A DNA stretch of 47,717 nucleotides from Bacteroidota bacterium (GTDB lineage Bacteria; Bacteroidota; Ignavibacteria; UBA10030; UBA8401): assembly GCA_019455105.1 (NCBI GenBank), contig JACFMZ010000007.1, positions 1-47,717 on the forward strand, written 5' to 3'. The position numbers and the translations under genes are program-made. The notes under the pieces were generated by a model. The model searched no databases, had not been told where the DNA came from, and was given only the letters and a program-made list of their open reading frames with translations. Below are positions 1 to 8,683 of this stretch, piece by piece (positions within the stretch are counted from its first letter, which is position 1; each line of letters begins with the position of its first letter).

Positions 1-365
1 AGCGTTCCGTAAAAAACATGGGAGGCACCATGCGTCTCGGCGCGTATCCGTGCGTTCTTACAAAAGGAAGCAAAGCACACGCTGCCTATAAAAAGAACAT
101 CATCTCCGAACGGCATCGCCATCGTTATGAGTTTAATAATAAATTTCGCCGACAGTTTTCCCAAAAGGGAATGATTTTCAGCGGACTGTCGCCCGATAAA
201 AATCTTGTGGAAATTATTGAATTAAAAAATCATCCGTGGTTTGTGGCGGGACAGTTTCATCCGGAATTAAAATCACGGGCGCTTGCGCCCCATCCGCTCT
301 TTAGAGATTTTATTAAAGCGGCAAAGGAATATCAACAAATCAGCAGAAAAAAATTTGCGTTATAA
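1..365 (+). CDS. pyrG: CTP synthase, C-terminal fragment (5' end outside window)
   Basis: The reading frame is already open at position 3 and ends at 365, so only about 120 C-terminal residues are present. The segment [11 protein letters not shown] followed by a conserved histidine-rich stretch ([12 protein letters not shown]) and GQFHPEL is the end of the class I glutamine amidotransferase domain of CTP synthase, which makes CTP from UTP using glutamine ammonia. The H of FHPE and the following E are the last two members of the Cys-His-Glu triad; the Cys lies upstream of the window. The in-frame ATG at 18 is internal to the domain and is not a real start. The next gene begins 73 bases later. 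Confidence 0.93.
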   Translation, partial: RSVKNMGGTMRLGAYPCVLTKGSKAHAAYKKNIISERHRHRYEFNNKFRRQFSQKGMIFSGLSPDKNLVEIIELKNHPWFVAGQFHPELKSRALAPHPLFRDFIKAAKEYQQISRKKFAL

Positions 366-438
366 CATTTTGTTTTGAAAACAGCATGGCGTAAAAATTT
401 TATTCAATTCAAACATTTGTTTGTAAGAAGCATACTAT

Positions 439-906
439 ATGGAGAAACGTTCCTTTCAAGATTTTTATCCCGATGATTACAGCCATTGCTACGGCTGCGG
501 ACGATTGAATGCCAAAGGACATCAGCTGAAAAGTTTTTGGAACGGCGATGAAACCATTGCCCGCTTTACGCCGAAAGAATATCACACAGCGGTTCCGGGT
601 TTTGTGTACGGCGGATTAATTGCTTCTCTCATAGACTGCCACGGAACAGGAACTGCCGCCGCCGCAATGTACAAAAAAGAAGGGAGAGCGATGGATTCGC
701 ACCCGCCGCTGCGATTTGTTACCGCCGCTCTTCATGTAAATTATCTTAAACCGACGCCGCTCGGCGTTGAACTTGAGCTGCGCGGTGTTATTAAAGAAAT
801 AACCAAGAAAAAAGTTGTTGTTGACATATCGGTTTCTGCCAACGGAATACTCTGCGCCCGGGAAAATGTTGTTGCGGTAAAAATTCCGGATGAGATGATG
901 AAGTAA
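439..906 (+). CDS. PaaI/4HBT-type hotdog thioesterase
   Basis: This 155-residue protein has the size and pattern of a single hotdog-fold acyl-CoA thioesterase. It has an N-terminal CYGCG..N..GH motif (about residues 17-29), then VYGGLIASLIDCHGTGTA (the central hotdog helix with an Asp in the usual catalytic region) and the strand pattern LHVNYLKPTPLG. Family members hydrolyse acyl-CoA thioesters in the cytoplasm; the substrate cannot be told from sequence. The CxxC-like N-terminus is common in this subfamily and may bind metal. It converges with the Nudix gene, with 11 bases between the stops. Start ATG 439 has no strong Shine-Dalgarno sequence. Confidence 0.82.
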   Translation: MEKRSFQDFYPDDYSHCYGCGRLNAKGHQLKSFWNGDETIARFTPKEYHTAVPGFVYGGLIASLIDCHGTGTAAAAMYKKEGRAMDSHPPLRFVTAALHVNYLKPTPLGVELELRGVIKEITKKKVVVDISVSANGILCARENVVAVKIPDEMMK

Positions 907-917
907 AATTGTCTGTC

Positions 918-1502
918 TCAGTTGTTTACCTCAAGCGCATTAATATTCAGCACATCCACAAAATCTTTAATCATTAATGCCGTTGCACCCCAAATCGGTT
1001 CTTTCCAAACATCATAAATAAAAATTTCCCGATTGACTTCTTTTAATATCCGCATCTCTCGGCGAAAATTTTTCTGTTTAAAAAATTCTTCAAGCGGAAT
1101 AAAAATCAGTTCGGCAACTTCATCGCCGTTTTCCTTTAACGGCGGAAGCTGTTCGATAAAGCCGACAATTGGAGTTACCACAAAACCGGTCGGAATAACA
1201 ATATCGTTTAATGTTCCGACGATTTTTACCGCGTGTTTCGGCAGACCGATTTCTTCTTCCGATTCCCTCAGCGCGGTAGCTGTATTGGATTCATCTTCCG
1301 TATCACAGGCGCCGCCGGGAAACGAAATCTGTCCCTTATGGTGTTCCACAAGCTCCGTTCGTTTTGTAAAGAGAAGAAACAGCGATTCTTCTCTTTTAAT
1401 AATGGGAATAAGCACTGCCGCCCGCGTTCCAATTGGCTGAGAAACAAGTTTTGGTGTATGCCGTAACAACTGCTGTTGAATGTAATCGATAGAGAGAGTC
1501 AT
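918..1502 (-). CDS. Nudix hydrolase, CoA pyrophosphatase (NudL) type
   Basis: The Nudix box is visible as GGACDTEDE then ALRESEEEIGL (G-x5-E-x7-RE-x2-EE-x-G-L), preceded by the CoA-pyrophosphatase-type segments GTRAAVLIPI and GQISFPGG. Family members cut CoA and acyl-CoA to 3',5'-ADP and phosphopantetheine. I chose ATG 1502 because it places about 26 residues before the RAAVLIPI strand, as in E. coli NudL. An upstream in-frame ATG at 1559 would add 19 residues and overlap the ndh-like gene by 26 bases. Either way the gene follows the NADH dehydrogenase closely on the same strand and is probably cotranscribed with it. Confidence 0.85.
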   Translation of the reverse strand: MTLSIDYIQQQLLRHTPKLVSQPIGTRAAVLIPIIKREESLFLLFTKRTELVEHHKGQISFPGGACDTEDESNTATALRESEEEIGLPKHAVKIVGTLNDIVIPTGFVVTPIVGFIEQLPPLKENGDEVAELIFIPLEEFFKQKNFRREMRILKEVNREIFIYDVWKEPIWGATALMIKDFVDVLNINALEVNN

Positions 1503-1533
1503 GCAATAATTTTGTTGAGTGTAAGAATGAATC

Positions 1534-2769
1534 TTAAAACCGGCTGGTATCTCTTCCAAAAATAAACGCTTTCATCCAATCAAAAACAACGAGAATTTTA
1601 TTTTTCCAGCTGATAAGTTTGGTTAAATACGCCGAGCGCCAAAAAATCCAGGTGGAAAATCCTTTCCCTTTCATTTGGGGAAGATCGGCTAACGCGCGGT
1701 TGCTTCCGATGTATGCCAGCATGCCGTGATGATGATAAATAAACGGTTTGATTGGTTTTTCCTTAGCGAGTGCGTTCAGCGCTTTTCCGAGATAATAACC
1801 TTCCTGCTGTGCCACCTGCGATGTTGCCGGGAGAAGCTGATGTTCAATTACCGCACAATCGCCGAGAGCAAAGAGATGAGTAAAACCTTTTACATGAAAA
1901 TATTCATCGGTAATAATTCGTTTGGCTTTATCTTTTTCTACCGAGAGTGATTTTACAAAATCAGTCTGCGTATTTCCGGTTGACCAGACTAACAGTCCGT
2001 AGGGAACGTGCGAGCCGTCCGAAAGAAGCAATTCTTTTTCATCAATACTGGTTACCTGCGAATGGAGCCGGACGGAAATCCGCTGGCGTTGAAAATTTCT
2101 CAAAGTATAATCGCTCAGCGCCGCATCAAAGGTATTTAAGATTGAAGTTCCGGCTTCTAACAATGTAATATCCACATCCGGAATCATGGCAGGATAAGAA
2201 TCGACAAGATCTTCGGTGAGAAAGTCGTGAAGTTCTGCGGCAAATTCAACGCCGGTCGGTCCGCCGCCGACAATGACAAAATGAAGAAGACGTTTTCGTT
2301 CTTCAAATTGCAGCCCCGGAGTGCTGGCGCGTTCAAAATTTTCGATAATGCGCTGACGGATTGCCCGCGCATCGGCAAGTTCTTTTAACGGAAGCGCAAA
2401 CTGTTCCACGCCGGGAATTCCGTAGGTGTTATTCATGGCGCCGACAGCAATAACAAGAAGATCGTAAGCAAGCGAAAAGGTATTACCGTCTAACGCATTC
2501 TTGCAGATAATAATTTTTGCTTCGTCATTTATTTGAGTGCAGTAGGCGTAGTGATACGTAATTTTTTCTTTTGCGGTTCGAATCGGTTCAATAATAGAAC
2601 GAAACTCAATTGTGCCGACCGTGGTGCTCGGCAGCAGCGGCGTAAACAAAAAATGATTCCGCGGACTAACGATGATCACTTCATAAAAATGCGTATTAAT
2701 ACTTTTTAATAAACTAAATGCGGCAAAGCCGGTGCCGAGAATAATAAGTTTTTGTTTTTGTCGTTTCAT
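1534..2769 (-). CDS. ndh: type II NADH:quinone oxidoreductase (NDH-2), FAD-dependent
   Basis: A 411-residue two-Rossmann flavoprotein that passes electrons from NADH to quinone without pumping protons. An N-terminal FAD-binding glycine motif GTGFAAFSLL lies near residue 12, a second dinucleotide motif VGGGPTGVEFAAEL around residue 170 binds NADH, and LFALGDCAVI is the C-terminal FAD motif. The tail carries the hallmark WRSAYLTKL, then FDWMKAFIFGRD, an amphipathic membrane anchor seen in bacterial and mitochondrial NDH-2. Its presence suggests a branched respiratory chain. The Nudix gene follows on the same strand. Confidence 0.92.
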   Translation of the reverse strand: MKRQKQKLIILGTGFAAFSLLKSINTHFYEVIIVSPRNHFLFTPLLPSTTVGTIEFRSIIEPIRTAKEKITYHYAYCTQINDEAKIIICKNALDGNTFSLAYDLLVIAVGAMNNTYGIPGVEQFALPLKELADARAIRQRIIENFERASTPGLQFEERKRLLHFVIVGGGPTGVEFAAELHDFLTEDLVDSYPAMIPDVDITLLEAGTSILNTFDAALSDYTLRNFQRQRISVRLHSQVTSIDEKELLLSDGSHVPYGLLVWSTGNTQTDFVKSLSVEKDKAKRIITDEYFHVKGFTHLFALGDCAVIEHQLLPATSQVAQQEGYYLGKALNALAKEKPIKPFIYHHHGMLAYIGSNRALADLPQMKGKGFSTWIFWRSAYLTKLISWKNKILVVFDWMKAFIFGRDTSRF

Positions 2770-2999
2770 AATTGTATTTCAATCTTCGATTATTCTAATA
2801 GTTATCTCAAATCAAATAACCATTGTATTCCATTTCCTTTCTTAATGTAACAAAGAAAATATTGAAAATACTCCAATATATTGACCGCTGTACCTCAAAA
2901 CAGCAAACCAAGAAGTCTGTGATAAATGCCATTAAACTTTTTTTTTATCATAATGTCCTATATGCGTTATCCACAAATTAATTATTAAGGAGAACTTTT

Positions 3000-3362
3000 A
3001 TGAAAAGCAGTATTAAAAAAGCGGGATTGTTTCTTTTTTTAATTGTCGGAATTATCCTGGCGCAGCCTCCGCAAAACAGAACAGAGCGGGCTGTTGAACG
3101 TCTAAAAGAGAAATTGACATTAACCAAAGAACAAGAAAAAAATATTAAAGTAATTTTGGATGATCAGCAGGAAGCCATGACAAAAGAACGCGAACAGCAT
3201 CAAGGAGACCGCGATGCAATGCGTGCCGCCATGATAAAGCACAGAGATGAAGCGGACAAGAAAATTGAAAAACTCTTAACGAAAGAGCAGAAAAAGAAAT
3301 ACGAAGAATATAAAAAAGAACGTCAAGAGATGATGAAAAACAGAATGAGAGAAAGTAATTAA
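3000..3362 (+). CDS. small exported Spy/CpxP-like (LTXXQ-type) helical protein
   Basis: A 120-residue protein with a signal peptide (MKSSIKKAG then a hydrophobic run, cleavage probably near LAQPP). The mature part is almost entirely charged helix and contains two related segments, LTLTKEQEKNI (about residues 38-48) and LLTKEQKKKYEEY (about 92-104), resembling the LTxxQ repeats of Spy/CpxP periplasmic chaperones and metal-sensing ZraP-like proteins. AAGGAG 9 bases before ATG 3000 is a clear ribosome-binding site. The lipoprotein gene follows 36 bases after the stop. Assignment to the Spy superfamily is by motif and composition only. Confidence 0.65.
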   Translation: MKSSIKKAGLFLFLIVGIILAQPPQNRTERAVERLKEKLTLTKEQEKNIKVILDDQQEAMTKEREQHQGDRDAMRAAMIKHRDEADKKIEKLLTKEQKKKYEEYKKERQEMMKNRMRESN

Positions 3363-3398
3363 CAGCAGCACATTACAATAAAAATGAGGAGAAGGATT

Positions 3399-4319
3399 AT
3401 GTTTTCGATAAAAAATAAAACAATAATAACCGGTTCGGTTATGCTGTTATTCGCCGTCGTAATTTTAACAGGATGTAAAAAAGATGATGAACCGCTTGCG
3501 TCGTCATCGTTTCCCGGAAGCGCGTCGGAAGATGCTGCGGAATCAATTTCAGCAAGCTTGGGAAATGACAACGGAGGCGCAGCCGATAATCTCACCGACG
3601 TCGTTCAACTTGGCAGCGGATTAACATTTTCAACATTGTCGCTGGGAAAATCTGAAAACAGCGAATCGGTTGATTCTTCATACAACACAAGCACCGGCGA
3701 GTGGACGGTTACGCTTTCACGCGAACGGGGATCTCTTTTGGGATATCCGCATATGTCGGTACATCGCGTGTATCAATTTACCTTCTACCGCGATCTGAAT
3801 GATTCAACTTCATTTCAAAAATATCGCACTGTCAACGGAACGATTGCCAGCGCCATGAAATTTAAAATTGTCAGCGGAAGCGGTACGTTTGAAACCCGGC
3901 GGATGGATCATAAATTGCTAAGTGTTACCGGTTCATATATTATCACTAACCTTAATACCGATACGCTGATCATCAATTCCGATGAGAATTTTGTCCGCAC
4001 CGGCTCGGATACTATTACCACACGAAATGTCGTTCGCACATTAAATCATACTACCACGCTTCACTTTTCTAATATTAAAGCTCCGAGATTTCGTCCTTTA
4101 GCTCCGCGCCAGACATTCTTCCAGGCGTTCAGCGGAACAATATCCGGAACAATCAAAGGAACTGTAACGGTGCAAAAAGGCGAACTTTATAAAGACCGCA
4201 CCATTGATAAAACGTTTACCGTAACAATAAGCGACGGCACGGGAACAATCAGCATTGACGGAAAAGGTTTTACCTGTAATATTCAGACCGGAGAACGGGA
4301 AGATTCCCAGTCTCATTAA
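3399..4319 (+). CDS. lipoprotein of unknown function
   Basis: A 306-residue protein beginning MFSIKNKT and carrying a textbook lipobox LTGC with lipidation at Cys26, followed by KKDDE, so it should be a lipid-anchored envelope protein. I chose ATG 3399 over the in-frame ATG at 3384 because GAGGAGAAGG lies directly before it and the signal peptide is then of normal length. The mature part has a Ser/Ala/Asn-rich low-complexity linker (to about residue 65) and then alternating hydrophobic/Thr-rich strands that look like a beta sandwich or barrel. I recognise no domain. It shares a strand and probably a transcript with the Spy-like gene and ends at a strong terminator. Confidence 0.75.
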   Translation: MFSIKNKTIITGSVMLLFAVVILTGCKKDDEPLASSSFPGSASEDAAESISASLGNDNGGAADNLTDVVQLGSGLTFSTLSLGKSENSESVDSSYNTSTGEWTVTLSRERGSLLGYPHMSVHRVYQFTFYRDLNDSTSFQKYRTVNGTIASAMKFKIVSGSGTFETRRMDHKLLSVTGSYIITNLNTDTLIINSDENFVRTGSDTITTRNVVRTLNHTTTLHFSNIKAPRFRPLAPRQTFFQAFSGTISGTIKGTVTVQKGELYKDRTIDKTFTVTISDGTGTISIDGKGFTCNIQTGEREDSQSH

Positions 4320-4354
4320 CACAAACTAAATTATAACCGGAAAACAGATAGCTT

Positions 4355-4385
4355 ATGCCCGCAAAAGCGGGCATTTATTTTTTTT
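4355..4385 (+). terminator. rho-independent terminator after lipoprotein gene
   Basis: An 8-bp perfect stem ATGCCCGC / GCGGGCAT with an AAAA loop is followed by TTATTTTTTTT. It sits 36 bases after the lipoprotein stop codon. Confidence 0.9.
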
Positions 4386-4556
4386 AGAACAACAACGAAG
4401 AGAAAACACAAGGGCTTCTATAATATTTATTGAAATTCCTGTCGAGCAGATTTTTTGATAGTTTAATGTAAAGAAACCATTCCGGCATCATTGACACTCA
4501 AGTTCATTTTTACTACACTTTACAAACACAAACTCTCTACTAACTTTTTGAAATCT

Positions 4557-6152
4557 ATGGAACAATATTCTAAAGAACGGCACATCGGCACCATTAAGAG
4601 CATCACCAGTTCGGCAATTATTGTTATGCTCGATGATGATCTCTTTACCATGGAAAGAACATTCAACGGAAAAAATTATCCCGTCGGACAGGTCGGCTCA
4701 TTTATAATTATTCCGGCCGGAGACAGCGAAGTTGTCGGCATTGTTACCCGTACGCACTTTGTTACGGAACTGAATAAAGAAATGGACTGTCAGTTAATCG
4801 GTTCGCTGAGTGACGGAAAGTTTCAAAAAGGAATTGCCACTTATCCCAACATCGGAGGCAATGTCTATATGACGGATGAAAAAGGAGCGACAACAGTATT
4901 TGCTTCCTTCTCGCAATTCGGATTTGCCGTCGGCGATATTTCCGGTTATCCCGGCGAGCGGCAATACGTTGACCCGAATAAATTTTTCGGCAAACATCTT
5001 GCCGTGCTTGGTTCTTCCGGTTCGGGAAAATCGACAACGGTGGCTTCCATTCTTCAGAAGGTACAGATGTATTCCAACACGCACGTTATTATGCTCGATA
5101 TCCACAACGAATACGCGGCGGCATTTAAAGATTACGGAAATCTGATTAACATTACCGAACTGGAAATGCCGTACTGGTTTATGAATTTTGAAGAGATGCG
5201 TGAAATGTTTGTTGATGAAAACGAACCTTCCGCGCAATCTCAAATTATGATGATGAAAGATCTTGTGCTGAATGCAAAGAAAGCAAAAAATCCCGACCTG
5301 CAGAATATGATTACGGTTGATTCGCCGGTTTTCTACGATTTGAATGAAGTGCGCGCGAAATTTCAATATTATGATACCGAACGAGTAACGACAGGAACGG
5401 GCGTGCGCGAAGGTCCGTTCTTCGGTCAGTTCACCCGCTTTCTCGTCCGTTTGGACAGCAGAATGACCGATAAGCGTTATGAATTTATGTTCAAGCCGCG
5501 CAAGTTTAAAGATTCAAATGCGCTTATTGACATTCTTACGAGAATTCTCGGACTCGACAATCAAAAATCAATCACCGTGGTAGATTTGAGCGGCGTTCCG
5601 TTCGATATTGTGAACACCATTGTGGCTCTTCTTGCCCGCACAATTTTTGATTTTAATTTCTGGAATAAGAGTAAAGCAGATTTTCCGGTTCTTATGCTGT
5701 TTGAAGAAGCGCATAATTATTTACCGCAGGTTGCAACACAATACAACAGAGCGGCGCGCAAAATTGTGGAGCGAATTGCGAAAGAAGGAAGAAAATACGG
5801 CGTCGGCTGTATGATTGTCAGCCAGCGCCCATCGGAGCTTTCGGAAACCATTCTTTCCCAGTGTAATAATTTTGTTATTCTGCGGTTAACAAATCCGAAC
5901 GATCAAAATTTTGTGAAGAAACTTGTGCCGGATTCATTTGCCGGCATGTTTGATATTCTTCCCGCAATGCGTCAGGGAGAAGCGTTATTTGTCGGCGATG
6001 CGGTGCCTCTTCCGGCGCGCGTTATGCTCGATTTTCCGCAGCCGCCGCCGAACAGTTCCGATATTCTGTTCTATGATAAATGGATTGCTGCCGATGAGCC
6101 GACGGATGTTGCCGATGTTGTGAAACGCTGGTGGAATCAGGATAGAAAGTGA
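4557..6152 (+). CDS. HerA-like ATPase (DUF87 / FtsK-HerA superfamily)
   Basis: About 531 residues. An N-terminal HerA-type beta barrel (HAS-barrel-like, residues about 1-110) is followed by a RecA-like ATPase core with Walker A GSSGSGKS near residue 152, Walker B VLMLFEEAHNY near 377, and a C-terminal arginine-finger/sensor region containing GVGCMIVSQRPSELSETIL. HerA proteins are hexameric DNA translocases or helicases; archaeal ones work with the nuclease NurA, bacterial ones in DNA repair or defence. No NurA, SIR2 or other nuclease gene adjoins, so this looks like a stand-alone housekeeping-type HerA. ATG 4557 is preferred to the TTG at 4491 because the barrel begins right after it. Confidence 0.88.
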   Translation: MEQYSKERHIGTIKSITSSAIIVMLDDDLFTMERTFNGKNYPVGQVGSFIIIPAGDSEVVGIVTRTHFVTELNKEMDCQLIGSLSDGKFQKGIATYPNIGGNVYMTDEKGATTVFASFSQFGFAVGDISGYPGERQYVDPNKFFGKHLAVLGSSGSGKSTTVASILQKVQMYSNTHVIMLDIHNEYAAAFKDYGNLINITELEMPYWFMNFEEMREMFVDENEPSAQSQIMMMKDLVLNAKKAKNPDLQNMITVDSPVFYDLNEVRAKFQYYDTERVTTGTGVREGPFFGQFTRFLVRLDSRMTDKRYEFMFKPRKFKDSNALIDILTRILGLDNQKSITVVDLSGVPFDIVNTIVALLARTIFDFNFWNKSKADFPVLMLFEEAHNYLPQVATQYNRAARKIVERIAKEGRKYGVGCMIVSQRPSELSETILSQCNNFVILRLTNPNDQNFVKKLVPDSFAGMFDILPAMRQGEALFVGDAVPLPARVMLDFPQPPPNSSDILFYDKWIAADEPTDVADVVKRWWNQDRK

Positions 6153-6157
6153 AACAA

Positions 6158-6198
6158 TTAATAATCGTATCAAGGATACATCTTGATACGATTATTAA
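6158..6198. repeat. perfect 17-bp inverted repeat with 7-base loop
   Basis: Positions 6158-6174 and 6182-6198 are exact reverse complements (TTAATAATCGTATCAAG and its complement) around the loop GATACAT. The repeat begins 5 bases after the HerA stop codon. There is no T-run on either side, so it is not a canonical intrinsic terminator. It could be an mRNA 3'-stabilising hairpin, a protein-binding dyad or the remnant of a small element. Confidence 0.9.
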
Positions 6199-6511
6199 GA
6201 AAACATCCACCCTGTTATATTCAGACAGAGACATATTTCTGTTAAGAAAATGTTACTATTTGCTTCCTAAACTTATATCGCACGTTATATTTCTACTTTT
6301 CGGCCGTTACAGTAAAAATTTAACAGCATTCTTACTGCAAAGCCGGATTTTTCACTTCCATTAAAACCAACATTCATTAAAACTCACTTTTTATATCGAA
6401 ATCAAACTATTATAAACTTACACTCTACGATAAATAACGCTAACTTTTTTGCTGTTGGCAGAATCTCTTTTTTTATCTTACATTTCATTGAAAATAATCT
6501 TCAGCACATTG
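6199..6511. other. AT-rich intergenic region before the tri-heme cyclase
   Basis: This stretch is strongly AT-rich and contains no credible gene; the short frames have no ribosome-binding site or protein-like composition. I find no consensus -33/-7 promoter, though the cyclase operon promoter should lie here. Its 3' end (6449-6511) is in frame with the cyclase and could encode a longer N-terminus if TTG 6449 were used. Confidence 0.6.
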
Positions 6512-8662
6512 GTGAAAAACAGATTAGAACTGAAAATACTTCTTCTTATCATTCTTGCCCTTATTAGCGGATTCGGCACGTATGTTATTATTTCCATCAA
6601 TCGCGAATCGGCAATGCTGCTGGAAGAGCAGCGGCAGAAATCAACATTATTTTCCGAAACGGTTATGGTCGGAATTCGAAGCGTTATGCTTTCCGGAAAA
6701 ATTCCGCTCGCGGTTGAATTGGTGAAAGATGCACGAAAGAATTTACCATTCGGCGCTTTGCGAATGTACGACCGAAGAGCCGTTGAAGTCTTTACGGATG
6801 AAGAACACGAAACAATTTATGGCGCGGGAGACAGCACCATCCGACGCATTATTCAAACTCGAAAAGGAATGGTAACCGCAGGAAAAGATTTTTCGCTTCT
6901 CTACGCCCAACCGCTGCTCAATGAAACCGCCTGCCAACGCTGTCACGGAAGCAACCATTCGGTGCGCGGAGTTCTTCAGCTTTCTCTTGCACCGCAGCTT
7001 TTTTTGCAGCATGAAAAAGCGCAGTATGAAAAAAACGTTATCGCTCTTGCCGGTAAAAGCATTGCCGTTGCATTTCGCAATATTATGGTTGCTGAGAAAG
7101 CACCACTGATGGATACGCTGATACATCGTTTAAACCGCCTGCCGTTTATCGAACAGACAGCCGTCTATAACGACAGCGGAGAAATACGTTTCGGTAAAAG
7201 CAGCAAAAAGCTTCAACGGGATTCTCTTCTCGCTCTTTTTCACAGCGGACAAACTTCTTTGTTTTATCACAAAGAAAAAAAGAGCGTTACGCAATACATT
7301 CCTTTACCCAATGAACAGCGCTGCCGGACGTGCCACGGTTCAGACAAACAACAGCTCGGCATTATGGAAATTACGCTTAAGACCGAATCGGTAAAAAATT
7401 TAGAAAAGAATCCTGCCGAAGAAGCAGCGGCAATAATTCAACAAATAGTTGCCGAAGGATTCCGCAGCATTATGCTGACCGAAAAAGGTATTTACATACG
7501 CTATTTTATAAATGAAATACGCAGCAGCGGCATTGTTGATGAACTGCATATCTACGACAGATTTTTAAATGAACGATTTGCCAATATTCAAATTCATCCG
7601 GACGATTCTCAATTTGCTTTCGAGGCAATTCAAAAAGATTCTGTTATTGAAATACGTAAAAGAGAAAACAACGAAGAATTTCTTTCACAGTTCATCCCGC
7701 TGCGAAACGATTCGCGATGTCAGCCATGCCACGGAACAGATCATACAATCCGGGGAGTTATCGGTATTAGCGGTTCAATGGAAGAAATAAACAATGCAAT
7801 TTCACGCAATCGGCTCTATTCAGGAATTGCCGGCGCGGCGACAATTTTTCTTGTCTGGTTAGTGCTGAGAATATTTATGAAACTCGTTGTCGTAAAACCA
7901 ATCAACGTTATCGGCGAGGCAGCGATGGAAGTCGGGAGAGGAAATTTTTCCGCAGCCGCCGATGTACATTCAAATGATGAAATTGGTGATTTAGCAAAAC
8001 GATTTAATGCTATGATTCAGGGATTACGGGAACGATTTCATTTAGAAAAATTTGTTTCGCGTCAGACTGTTGATTTTATAAAAAAAGCGGATGAACGAGG
8101 CGTAAAACTCGGCGGCGAGCGGAAAAAAGCAACTGTCTTTTTTTCCGATGTCCGCGGTTTTACGGCATATACGGAAAAGGTTGAACCGGAACATGTTGTA
8201 AAATTATTGAATGCGCTTTTCAGCAGACAAGCAGAAATCGTAAAAAAATACGGCGGCGATATTGATAAATATGTCGGCGATGAATTGGTAGCGGTATTTC
8301 AATGCGATAATATGGTTGAAAAAGCCGTGCGGTGCGCCGTGGAAATTCAGCAGGCAATGAAAAATCTCCACGCCGAACTTGGAGAAGAAATTTCCATCGG
8401 CATCGGCATTAATACCGGCGAAATGGTTATGGGTGCAATGGGAAGCGAAGAGCGGATGGATTTTACGGTTATCGGCGATGTGGTTAATCTCGGCGCGCGC
8501 CTTTGTTCCGCCGCCGAACGCGGACAGGTGTTAATTTCCGAACAAACCGCCGAATATCTTTTCAATAATTCTTTCTTTCATTTAACGAAGCTTGAGCCGA
8601 TGAAAGTAAAAGGAAAAGAATCGTTTATTCAAGTGTATGAAGTGCACGAAAGAAAGAAGTAA
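6512..8662 (+). CDS. membrane adenylate cyclase with three c-type heme (CxxCH) sensor repeats and HAMP
   Basis: Using GTG 6512 (protein starts VKNRLELK, basic then hydrophobic), the protein has about 716 residues. A first TM segment (residues 8-30) leads into a periplasmic region of three homologous repeats, each ending in a c-type heme site CxxCHG at about residues 141, 271 and 403 (bases 6932, 7322, 7718), spaced 130-132 residues apart. A second TM (about 434-457), a HAMP linker and a class III cyclase domain (about 530-700) follow. Metal Asp residues (FFSDVRGFT and KYVGDE), the Lys before VGD, Asp in MDFTVIGD and the VNLGARL transition-state Asn/Arg are all present, so it should make cAMP. 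Redox, NO or other heme ligands are plausible signals. A GHL10 gene follows after 21 bases. Confidence 0.85.
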   Translation: MKNRLELKILLLIILALISGFGTYVIISINRESAMLLEEQRQKSTLFSETVMVGIRSVMLSGKIPLAVELVKDARKNLPFGALRMYDRRAVEVFTDEEHETIYGAGDSTIRRIIQTRKGMVTAGKDFSLLYAQPLLNETACQRCHGSNHSVRGVLQLSLAPQLFLQHEKAQYEKNVIALAGKSIAVAFRNIMVAEKAPLMDTLIHRLNRLPFIEQTAVYNDSGEIRFGKSSKKLQRDSLLALFHSGQTSLFYHKEKKSVTQYIPLPNEQRCRTCHGSDKQQLGIMEITLKTESVKNLEKNPAEEAAAIIQQIVAEGFRSIMLTEKGIYIRYFINEIRSSGIVDELHIYDRFLNERFANIQIHPDDSQFAFEAIQKDSVIEIRKRENNEEFLSQFIPLRNDSRCQPCHGTDHTIRGVIGISGSMEEINNAISRNRLYSGIAGAATIFLVWLVLRIFMKLVVVKPINVIGEAAMEVGRGNFSAAADVHSNDEIGDLAKRFNAMIQGLRERFHLEKFVSRQTVDFIKKADERGVKLGGERKKATVFFSDVRGFTAYTEKVEPEHVVKLLNALFSRQAEIVKKYGGDIDKYVGDELVAVFQCDNMVEKAVRCAVEIQQAMKNLHAELGEEISIGIGINTGEMVMGAMGSEERMDFTVIGDVVNLGARLCSAAERGQVLISEQTAEYLFNNSFFHLTKLEPMKVKGKESFIQVYEVHERKK

Positions 8663-8683
8663 CAAGTGCAGCCGTTTTTATCT

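Noticed and set aside
4491-4556. Upstream TTG start for the HerA-like gene
   Set aside because: The extra 22 residues have no domain character, and the beta-barrel begins directly after ATG 4557.
4794-5366. 190-codon minus-strand frame inside the HerA-like gene
   Set aside because: Antisense shadow of a conserved ATPase; the translation is His/Arg/Phe-rich and resembles no protein.
4557-6152. HerA-like gene as part of an antiphage defence island
   Set aside because: No nuclease, restriction, toxin or integrase gene is adjacent, and flanks are an envelope lipoprotein and a cyclase.
6449-6511. TTG 6449 as the cyclase start
   Set aside because: It would place a second hydrophobic stretch ahead of the signal anchor; GTG 6512 gives a basic N-terminus followed by one TM. 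It cannot be excluded fully.
8666-8683. GTG start extending the GHL10 protein
   Set aside because: ATG 8684 begins a standard signal peptide; the extension only adds six residues in front of it.
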